From NCBI GenBank assembly GCA_934085675.1, contig CAKOHH010000013.1:1-31787 (forward strand): a stretch of 31,787 nt of DNA. Direction: 5' to 3'. A model generated the notes under the pieces. That model was not told the DNA's origin, made no database searches, and was given only the letters and a program-made list of their open reading frames with translations. This stretch comes from an uncultured Bacilli bacterium (lineage in GTDB: Bacteria; Bacillota_I; Bacilli_A; RF39; UBA660). A program made the translations under genes and the position numbers. Shown piece by piece: positions 1 through 6,510 of this stretch (positions are counted from its first letter, which is position 1; each line of letters opens with the position of its first letter).

Positions 1-1
1 C

Positions 2-73
2 ATTTCTAAAATAACAGGCTTAAGTGTAGACAAAATAAAAGAAATATCTTCAAAAGAATTAATAGCAAATTAA
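2..73 (+). CDS. C-terminal fragment of a probable Rpn/PD-(D/E)XK transposase-like protein (5' end outside window)
   Basis: The first open frame gives 23 residues ending at a TAA at 71-73. The tail reads ISKITGLSVDKIKEI, which resembles the C-terminal tail (an 'IxKITGLSxEEIxxI' type motif) of the Rpn family of recombination-promoting nucleases/putative transposases common in gut Firmicutes. Only this tail is visible, so the catalytic domain cannot be checked. The family assignment rests on the short motif alone and is a guess from recall. Confidence 0.45.
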   Translation: MSKITGLSVDKIKEISSKELIAN

Positions 74-117
74 AGCATGGAAGTAAAATCCTTGTTTTTT
101 TGTCGAATTTTGACGAA

Positions 118-158
118 CGATTTTTATCATAAAAAAAAGGAAATCGCCAATTTTTTTT
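118..158 (+). terminator. Weak possible terminator/attenuator before the adhesin gene
   Basis: CGATTT (118-123) can pair with AAATCG (141-146), followed by a run of eight T at 151-158. The loop is long (17 nt) and the stem only 6 bp, so this is a weak call. It would end the upstream Rpn-like gene. The A8 (131-138) and T8 (151-158) runs lie directly before the strong Shine-Dalgarno AGGAGGAG of the adhesin. Confidence 0.3.
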
Positions 159-183
159 GTATATATAAGTAGGAGGAGAAATT

Positions 184-2874
184 ATGAAAAAAATTTTTAA
201 GATGTTTGTCTTACTTTTATTATTTAATATAACAAAAGTAGAGGCAATTACATTTACATCTTCTTACATAGGAAATTACCATTATGTAGAAGATTCTGGA
301 AGGTGGGGAGACTTTGAGATGTTCTATCGTACCGATAATCAAAAAGTTGCCTATTGTATCCAGCCGGGTGTTAATAAAACAGCCGAAAATTATAAAGAAT
401 ATACAGGGTTAGATGAAAGTGAACTGGCATCAAAAGTCGGTTTAACAAAAGAAAAATTGGAAAAGATTAGCTTATATGCTTACTATGGATATGCTTATAT
501 CGGCCATACTACTAAAGAATGGTTTGTAGCCACACAAGCATTAATTTGGGATGAACTTGGTCACAAATATAGTTTTACATCTCAAAATAATCCAAGTAAT
601 CCATGGGCATTTAAGATTAATACCCCAGAACCTATTAAAAGTAAAATGGAAACTATCAAAAGTTTAGTGCATAATCATAAAACAATTCCTTCCAATTTAG
701 ATGGTAAAAATTTCGAATTGGGATTAAACAAATTATTTCAAATAAAAGATGAATTATTAAATAATTTTGAAATTGAGCGTAAAAGTTCTGAAGTATCCTT
801 AAATGGAAATACTTTAACAATTACGCCACATGATACATCTAAGAAAAATGTAACATTAACCTTGAAGAAAAAATATGATTATTTTCCAAATGGTGTAATT
901 GTTTATCATCATGATAAAGGACAAGATCTTTTACAACCTGGAAATGTTAGAAGTGAGTTTTCCTTTAGTTATGAAAGTTTTGCGGGCACTTTAAATTTAA
1001 AAAAATTTGATAAAATTACTAACAGCTGCGAAGTAAATGGAACTCGTTCTTTAGAAAAGGCTATTTATGGTGTTTATGACGAAGAGAATAACCTTTTTAC
1101 TAAACTAACGATTCATAATTGTGAAGCCACATTAGATAATATTCCTTTAGGAAGATATTATTTACAAGAATTAGAGGCTCCATATGGCTATCAGCTAGAC
1201 GAAGAAAAATATTATTTTGAAATTACCAAGGAACACGTTAGTAATCCTTTAGAATTAAAAGTTTATGATGTTCCTAAAATGACTTTAATTAAAATTAATA
1301 AAAAATATTTATCTTATAATAATATTACTTTAAATGAGGAAGGTGCCGCTTTTCAAATTTATAGTAATACTAGTAAAAAATTAGTCACGGAAATGAAAAC
1401 AGACAAAGACGGAAATGCCAGTATTTCACTTCCTTATGATAGTTATACTTTAGTCCAAAAAAGTGGTAAAGAAAATTATAATTTTATACCTAATGAGACT
1501 TTTGAAATAAATGAACTATCTCAAGAAGAAACCAATTTTTATTTTGTAAACTATCCTAACTATGGAAAAATTCATCTTGAAAAAAAGGACAATGAAACAA
1601 AAGCATGTATTTCTAATAATCAGGATAATGAAGTTATTTATGGTCTTTATTTATTAGATGGCACCTTAATTAAAGGAATTTCTTTTCAATGTGAAATAGA
1701 TGTGGATAACCTTATTTTAGGAGATTATTACTTACAAGAAATAAAAGCTCCATACGGTTATGAATTAGATAGACAAAAGCATTATTTTACATTAAATAAA
1801 GAAAATATTAATATTCCTTTTTCTATAACGTTTTATGATACTAAAAAAATGGTAGAATTAAAAATTAATAAAAAATATCATTATGATGATAATATTTACT
1901 TAGATGAAGAAAAGGCAGTTTTTAATATTTATAATCGTGAGACAAATGAACTTGTAAAAACTTTAGAAACTGATAGAAATGGAAATGCGTCAATTGTACT
2001 TCCTTACGGAAAGTATATTATCAAACAAGTAAAAGGAAAAAAGAATTATGAATATATAAAGAATCAAGAATTTGAAATCAATGATGATACTAGAAATTTA
2101 ACTTTAGAGTTTATAAATGAACCAATTAAGAAGAAGATTCATTTAATTAAAATAGAAAAGGAAACCAAAAAAAGAATTTATTTAGCTAATATTCAGTTTA
2201 AAATCTATGATTTAGAACGTCAAAAATATGTCTGCGAAAATGAGACTTGTCTTTATGAAACAAATATGTTTGGTGAGTTTATGACTGATAGTTTATATCC
2301 ATCTACTTATGTAATCGAAGAAGTTAAAAAGAAAAATACGAATCTATTATATAATGATGAAAAAATGCAAATTACCTTAGATGAAGATAGTGAAGATATT
2401 GTTCTTGTTTACTTTGAAAATGAAGTGGTTAAAGGAGAAATTGTTGTTCGTAAAACCAATGAAAATAATGAACCATTACAAGGAGTTACTTTTGGCTTAT
2501 ATGCTAAAGAAGATATTTACGATGTCAACAAAAAACTACTTTTTCATAAAAATGATTTGGTAAGTCAAAAAGTTACAGATGAAAATGGCAAAATTATCTT
2601 TAGCAATTTACCTTTAGGAGAATATTACATTGAAGAAGTAAGGGCATTAGATGGATATGTTATTGATAAAACCAAATATGATTTTGCTTTAGAGTATCAA
2701 GATGAAAATACTAAGACTATTAAAGAAGAAATCACTTTATTAAATGTGTCTGTTCCTAACACTAAAAAAGAAAGCAGTTTTCCTTTGCTTTTAGTAACTC
2801 TTATTTGTTTAAAAGGATGGTTTATGATTCATGAAAAAAATAATAAGTTTAATATTTTTTCTTTTAATAGGTAG
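184..2874 (+). CDS. Thioester-domain, multi-Cna-B surface adhesin, sortase-anchored
   Basis: 896-aa secreted adhesin. Residues 1-22 form a signal peptide (basic start, Leu/Val/Phe core). Residues about 40-250 look like a thioester domain: YCIQPG (Cys58) and TQALIW (Gln118) are the two motifs whose Cys and Gln form an internal thioester that can bind host or surface amines. Six Cna-B/SpaA-like domains follow, starting near residues 268, 364, 461, 557, 654 and 751; several end in the usual YYLQE(L/I)xAPYGY-type strand with the isopeptide Glu. Units 1+2 and 3+4 look like a tandem duplication of about 193 residues. The C-terminus has a VPNTK motif, a hydrophobic stretch (FPLLLVTLICL) and a short polar tail, i.e. 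a non-LPXTG sorting signal. The start follows a strong AGGAGGAG. The 3' end overlaps the sortase gene by 44 nt, so the two are probably co-expressed partners. Confidence 0.85.
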   Translation: MKKIFKMFVLLLLFNITKVEAITFTSSYIGNYHYVEDSGRWGDFEMFYRTDNQKVAYCIQPGVNKTAENYKEYTGLDESELASKVGLTKEKLEKISLYAYYGYAYIGHTTKEWFVATQALIWDELGHKYSFTSQNNPSNPWAFKINTPEPIKSKMETIKSLVHNHKTIPSNLDGKNFELGLNKLFQIKDELLNNFEIERKSSEVSLNGNTLTITPHDTSKKNVTLTLKKKYDYFPNGVIVYHHDKGQDLLQPGNVRSEFSFSYESFAGTLNLKKFDKITNSCEVNGTRSLEKAIYGVYDEENNLFTKLTIHNCEATLDNIPLGRYYLQELEAPYGYQLDEEKYYFEITKEHVSNPLELKVYDVPKMTLIKINKKYLSYNNITLNEEGAAFQIYSNTSKKLVTEMKTDKDGNASISLPYDSYTLVQKSGKENYNFIPNETFEINELSQEETNFYFVNYPNYGKIHLEKKDNETKACISNNQDNEVIYGLYLLDGTLIKGISFQCEIDVDNLILGDYYLQEIKAPYGYELDRQKHYFTLNKENINIPFSITFYDTKKMVELKINKKYHYDDNIYLDEEKAVFNIYNRETNELVKTLETDRNGNASIVLPYGKYIIKQVKGKKNYEYIKNQEFEINDDTRNLTLEFINEPIKKKIHLIKIEKETKKRIYLANIQFKIYDLERQKYVCENETCLYETNMFGEFMTDSLYPSTYVIEEVKKKNTNLLYNDEKMQITLDEDSEDIVLVYFENEVVKGEIVVRKTNENNEPLQGVTFGLYAKEDIYDVNKKLLFHKNDLVSQKVTDENGKIIFSNLPLGEYYIEEVRALDGYVIDKTKYDFALEYQDENTKTIKEEITLLNVSVPNTKKESSFPLLLVTLICLKGWFMIHEKNNKFNIFSFNR

Positions 2875-3385
2875 TGTCATATTATCAACAATCAAAAATA
2901 AAGGTGAAGTAATTAATATTTTATCTTCACCTTTTTCTTTTGATAAATATAGTTTTATTGAACGTGAAACAATAAAGAAAGAACAGCCAGAAGCTACGCT
3001 AGAAATTTCCAAAATAAACTTATCACAAAAAATATATGCCAAAACTTCTTCTTTAAATAATGTTGATAAAAATGTAACAATTCTAACAGATTTTTGCTTT
3101 CAAGAAGATAGTTGTCTTATTTTACTTGCTGCCCATTCTGGAAGTAGTGAAATCGCTTATTTTAAAAATTTAGATAAGCTAGAAATCAAAGATGAAGCCA
3201 CCTTAATTTATCATAATTATAAATATATTTATGAACTTCAAAAAATAGAAATTAGAGATAAAAATGGCCATCTTAATTTAATAAAAGAGAAAGGGAATTT
3301 TCTATATTTAACAACCTGTGATAAAAAAGAAGATAATAAGCAAGATATTTACATTTTTATTTTAAAGGATAAAAAAAGTACATAA
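2831..3385 (+). CDS. Sortase family transpeptidase (probably dedicated to the adjacent adhesin)
   Basis: 184-aa protein with an N-terminal membrane anchor (residues 4-20) and a compact extracytoplasmic sortase-like domain. His102 sits in LAAHSGSS and Cys163 in LYLTTCDK, matching the sortase catalytic His and Cys (TLxTC). The third conserved catalytic residue, an Arg seven to nine residues after the Cys, is not there: the aligned stretch is DNKQDIYIF, with Lys170/Gln171 in its place. The gene starts inside the adhesin gene in another frame, with AAAAGGA about 13 nt upstream, so translation may be coupled. It would join the adhesin's VPNTK signal to the cell wall. Class is uncertain (B- or D-like); domain identification is fairly secure. 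Confidence 0.75.
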   Translation: MKKIISLIFFLLIGSVILSTIKNKGEVINILSSPFSFDKYSFIERETIKKEQPEATLEISKINLSQKIYAKTSSLNNVDKNVTILTDFCFQEDSCLILLAAHSGSSEIAYFKNLDKLEIKDEATLIYHNYKYIYELQKIEIRDKNGHLNLIKEKGNFLYLTTCDKKEDNKQDIYIFILKDKKST

Positions 3386-3406
3386 CCCTATGGCATGTAC
3401 TTTTTT
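3371..3406 (+). terminator. Bidirectional rho-independent terminator after the sortase gene
   Basis: GTACAT (3378-3383) pairs with ATGTAC (3395-3400), extended by an A6/T6 pairing, with an 11-nt loop. There is a T run on the plus strand (3401-3406), and the A run gives a T run on the minus strand. It ends the adhesin-sortase unit from the left and the pseudogene/fhs unit from the right. The sortase stop codon lies in the stem. Confidence 0.8.
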
Positions 3407-3768
3407 AATTCCAAGAAACTTTTTCTAAAAATTCAAAGGGACAAAACCCATCTTTAAAATAAATAGATATGTGATTTATACGACTAAAATTCATGGTTAA
3501 ATTATCATTATATTTACTAAAATAATCAGTAACAGAAATATTTTCAATATACTCTTTAACTTTTTGTTTAAATCAATTCGATAAGTATCTTTTTCTTTAA
3601 AAAGTTCTCCGATTTTAGAGTCTAAATTTTTAAGGGGAGGATAACAGAAAAATAAATAGCATTTGTTCCATCTGTTACTACAAAAAAAGAAAGTTCATAT
3701 TTAAGAGATACCTCTTTTACCTCTTTACAAAAAGATCTTGCGTTGTTGATTTTATTTTCATTTTTCAT
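3405..3768 (-). pseudogene. Frameshifted small gene of unknown family
   Basis: On the minus strand an ATG at 3768 opens a frame reading MKNENKINNARSFCKEVKEV, then KYELSFFVVTDGTNAIYF, and stops after 48 codons at a TAG. Coding-like sequence continues in a second frame (NLDSKIGELFKEKDTYRIDLN) and, after another shift, in a third (VKEYIENISVTDYFSKYNDN...FEFLEKVSWN) to a TAA at 3405-3407. Two frameshifts are needed to read it through. The opening resembles small proteins with an FF(V/L)VT(D/E)GAS motif seen in Firmicutes, function unknown. It starts 18 nt downstream of the fhs stop, so it may once have been co-transcribed with fhs. Either real decay or two sequencing/assembly indels in this AT-rich stretch would explain it. 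Confidence 0.6.
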
Positions 3769-3786
3769 TTTTAGTGTTCATTTCTA

Positions 3787-5415
3787 TTAAAATAATCCGT
3801 TCATATTACCTAGATCATCTATGGTCATATTTAGGGCATTAGGAGTTCTAGGAAGACCAGGCATATCAATAATTTTTCCTAAAAATACGACAATAAAACC
3901 TGCTCCACTTTTTAAAGAAATATCTTCAACATGTATTGAATAATTAACTGGGTTACCGAGCTTTTTACTATCATCACCGAAAGAGTATTGCGTTTTGGCG
4001 ATACAAATAGGTAAAGTTTTAAAACCAAGTGAATTTAATTCTGTAATTTTTTGCTTTGCTAAAGGACTATATATCACTTTATTTGCGTGATATATTTTGG
4101 TACAAATTGTTTCAATTTTATTTTCAATGGAATCATTTAAAGAATATAGAACCTTAAAATTGTTAGGTGTCTTTGTCATTTCTATAATTTTATTAGCCAC
4201 ATCTAAAGTACCTTTGCTTCCTTTAGTATAGGCTTCACAAATTTCAAAAGGACAATCTAATTTTTGAACAAATTCTTTAACAAAATTTATTTCTTCTAAA
4301 TAATCACTATGAAAGCGATTTAAAACAACTAAGATTTTAGTGTTAAATTTCTTTAGATTATTGATATGTGCTTCTAAATTACAAATTCCATTTTGCAAAT
4401 AAGATATGGACGGAGTATTAATATCTTCTTTAGGACAACCACCATTATATTTTAAAGACCGAATCGTGGCATTCAAAATAACTAAATCTGGTTTTAAATC
4501 ATGACGACAAACAATATCAAAAAATTTCTCAGCTCCTAAATCAGATCCAAAACCAGCTTCGGTAATAACATAGTCAGCCAAAGAAAGGCCTAGATTTAAA
4601 GAAATTAATGAACTACAACCATGAGCAATGTTTGCAAAAGGTCCGCCATGAACAAGGATTGGATTATGTTCTAAACTTTGTACAAGATTTGGTTTTAAAG
4701 CTTCTTTAAGTAAAATGGCCAGGCTATCTTCACACTTTAAATCTCGAACAAAAATAGGTTTTTTATCAAAAGAATAACCAATAAAAATATTCTTTAAATG
4801 TTCTTTTAAATCAGATAAATTTTGCGATAAACATAAAATAGCCATGATTTCACTGGCAGCTGTAATTGAGAAATGCTCCTCTCGATTAGAAAGATTTATT
4901 TTTCTTAAAGCTCTATCATTCATATCAATGGTTCTGTGAAAACAAATAGTTTCAGGATCAATATTTAATTCATTTCCTTGAAAAATATGATTATCAATCA
5001 AAGCACATAAAAGATTGTTGCATGAAGTAACAGCGTGCATGTCTCCATTAAAGTGAAGATTAATATCTTCCATAGGAATCATTTGAGCATACCCTCCACC
5101 AGTGGCTCCACCTTTGATACCAAAGACGGGACCTAAAGATGGTTCTCGTAACACGGCTATACTATTGTAATTTAATTTTTGTAAGGCGTCATTAATTCCT
5201 ATGGAAACAGTTGTTTTTCCTTCACCATAAGGAGTTGGATGGATAGAAGTTACTAAAATCAATTTACTATTTTCATTTTTAGAGTAATTTGTATAGTTTA
5301 TTTTTGCTTTATATTTACCGTAGCATTCTAAATCGTCTAAATTAAGTTTTAATTTTTTAGCTACTTCTCTTATTTCTAACATTTTATTTTGGTTTGCAAT
5401 TTCAATATCTGTCAT
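3787..5415 (-). CDS. fhs: Formate-tetrahydrofolate ligase
   Basis: 542 aa, close to the family's usual length of about 555. The enzyme joins formate to tetrahydrofolate using ATP to give 10-formyl-THF, feeding one-carbon units to purine and formyl-Met synthesis. The ATP-binding loop TPYGEGKTT is at residues 61-69. The conserved EPSLGPVFGIKGGATGGGYA block and FDIVCRHDLKPDLVILNATI follow, both typical of this enzyme. The start is preceded by AGAAGGTGA with about 6 nt spacing. A promoter with a consensus -35 lies just upstream (5437-5465). It stands alone apart from the pseudogene behind it; no folD or purine genes are next to it. thyA and folA, also folate enzymes, lie about 8 kb away on the other strand. 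Assignment is secure. Confidence 0.97.
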   Translation of the reverse strand: MTDIEIANQNKMLEIREVAKKLKLNLDDLECYGKYKAKINYTNYSKNENSKLILVTSIHPTPYGEGKTTVSIGINDALQKLNYNSIAVLREPSLGPVFGIKGGATGGGYAQMIPMEDINLHFNGDMHAVTSCNNLLCALIDNHIFQGNELNIDPETICFHRTIDMNDRALRKINLSNREEHFSITAASEIMAILCLSQNLSDLKEHLKNIFIGYSFDKKPIFVRDLKCEDSLAILLKEALKPNLVQSLEHNPILVHGGPFANIAHGCSSLISLNLGLSLADYVITEAGFGSDLGAEKFFDIVCRHDLKPDLVILNATIRSLKYNGGCPKEDINTPSISYLQNGICNLEAHINNLKKFNTKILVVLNRFHSDYLEEINFVKEFVQKLDCPFEICEAYTKGSKGTLDVANKIIEMTKTPNNFKVLYSLNDSIENKIETICTKIYHANKVIYSPLAKQKITELNSLGFKTLPICIAKTQYSFGDDSKKLGNPVNYSIHVEDISLKSGAGFIVVFLGKIIDMPGLPRTPNALNMTIDDLGNMNGLF

Positions 5416-5436
5416 AGAATCACCTTCTATAACTAT

Positions 5437-5465
5437 ATTACATCATTAACATTTTATTTTGTCAA
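5437..5465 (-). promoter_or_regulatory. Sigma-A-type promoter of fhs
   Basis: On the minus strand TTGACA (5460-5465) is followed after 17 nt by TGTAAT (5437-5442), about 20 nt upstream of the fhs start codon. The -35 is a perfect match and the -10 differs at one base. Confidence 0.7.
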
Positions 5466-5736
5466 AATTTGTTCAATATTTATTAATTCTTTACTTTAAA
5501 GATTTTACATGTCAGTTAATTTAATGATTTGTAATAAAACATAAAATAGTAATCATCTATATAATACTAGTTGGTTTTCATAAGTATTTTATGAAACATT
5601 GGTTTCTAAATTAACTTTATTTAATGTATTAAAGCCCCTTTATTCTTTATTTTATGTTTTCTTAATAAATGAGCAAATTCCTAAAAGAAATCTGTACTTT
5701 CCATCCCATAATCTTCTATGTTCATATTAGAGTACT
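5466..5736. other. Non-coding stretch with scraps of minus-strand coding-like sequence
   Basis: No intact gene is visible. On the minus strand two short coding-like pieces appear (NIEDYGMESTDFF, then after a stop EFAHLLRKHKIKNKG), which may be the continuation of the remnant at 5737-5936. A GTTTTCATAA/TTATGAAAC inverted repeat lies around 5574-5598 without a T run. Nothing else can be supported. Confidence 0.35.
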
Positions 5737-5936
5737 TTATTCTGGTATGAAGTTATAACAACTAGTACATTTTCCATAATCTAGGAAGCCTAATTGTTCT
5801 ACTAGCTGGGTAGTATTTTGCATTTATTAATTTCTTCTTTTATTATAATTTCTTTTTCTTCATCAGTTTGGCATTCTAATATTCTTGAAAGTAAATCTAC
5901 GCTTATTAACTTCTTATATATAGGGTATTTTAACAC
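5737..5936 (-). pseudogene. Decayed minus-strand gene remnant, family not recognised
   Basis: On the minus strand a GTG at 5936 opens MLKYPIYKKLISVDLLSRIL, then ECQTDEEKEIIIKEEINKC, which stops at a TAG after 45 codons. In a second frame coding-like sequence resumes as LVEQLGFLDYGKCTSCYNFI and ends at a TAA (5737-5739). The CxxC in GKCTSCYN could be a metal-binding pair, but with so little left this is a guess. Residue composition looks protein-like while the frames are broken, which is why a remnant is preferred over noise. Confidence 0.35.
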
Positions 5937-6006
5937 CTCATTTGCTTAATTATTTCTTTTTAAAATACTAAAAATTGTGTGTTTTGAATATTTTTAGTAC
6001 TGATTT

Positions 6007-6034
6007 TATAAAAAAACGAACCGTAAAAGTTCGT
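6007..6034 (-). terminator. Terminator of the tmRNA gene
   Basis: On the minus strand ACGAAC pairs with GTTCGT (6016-6021 with 6029-6034; 7-nt loop), followed by TTTTTTAT. It lies 13 nt past the tmRNA CCA end. Confidence 0.8.
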
Positions 6035-6047
6035 GTATCAGTTAATT

Positions 6048-6421
6048 TGGTGGAGCAGAGGAGAGTTGAACTCCTGTCCCGTAAATCCTTTGCTAAAATA
6101 TCTACAAGTTTAGTTGGAATTAATTTAATATAAAACATGGATCCAACACACCAAAATTTTATACGATTCTTAATTTAAATTCGTAAGTTTATCTAAGAAT
6201 AAACAAACTTATATATCTTATATATATGAACCTTTAAACACCCTATAAGAGAAAGTGAATAAAAGCCTTCTTATGACCTTAAATTAGGCAGCTACTGGAG
6301 CGAAAGCTCCAAAAGAAGAGAACGAATTATTTTCGTCATTTAAATTTAAGTTGTGCATTTATAGTATGCCTACTACTTGCCATCTTAGTAAGTAATTCAG
6401 GTCGAAACCAATTACTGCCCC
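6048..6421 (-). ncRNA. ssrA: Transfer-messenger RNA (tmRNA)
   Basis: One-piece tmRNA of about 374 nt that rescues stalled ribosomes and tags the unfinished peptide for proteolysis. The 5' end GGGGCAG (6421-6415) pairs with CTGCTCC before the encoded ACCA end (6048). The 3' end carries the T-arm GTTCAACTC, and the 5' part contains GGTTTCGACCTG, matching the conserved 'GGxTTCGAC' start of bacterial tmRNAs. The tag frame (6284-6340) reads NDENNSFSSFGAFAPVAA before TAA; the resume codon may be one or two codons earlier. The tag ends PVAA rather than the common ALAA but keeps the final AA recognised by ClpXP. Secure assignment. Confidence 0.95.
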
Positions 6422-6431
6422 AAGTGAGCAC

Positions 6432-6460
6432 ATTATAACACAAAATGTTGCATTTTAAAA
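6432..6460 (-). promoter_or_regulatory. tmRNA promoter (extended -10)
   Basis: On the minus strand TGTTATAAT is an extended -10, with TATAAT at 6432-6437, 10 nt before the tmRNA 5' end. A poor -35 (TTTAAA or TTTTAA) lies 16-17 nt upstream near 6454-6460. Confidence 0.75.
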
Positions 6461-6476
6461 GATAAATTGATATGAT
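6448..6476 (+). promoter_or_regulatory. Promoter of the Cys-repeat membrane protein gene
   Basis: TTGCAT (6448-6453), 17-nt spacer, TATGAT (6471-6476), about 34 nt before the start codon. It overlaps the divergent tmRNA promoter: the two -35 regions share the same bases. Confidence 0.65.
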
Positions 6477-6510
6477 AGGCATAATCAAACTTTTTTGAGG
6501 GGGAGTAAAT

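Noticed and set aside
2811..2874. Frameshift joining adhesin and sortase into one protein
   Set aside because: The adhesin already has a hydrophobic anchor and polar tail before its stop, and the sortase has its own ATG, signal anchor and ribosome site; the 44-nt overlap is a normal gene overlap.
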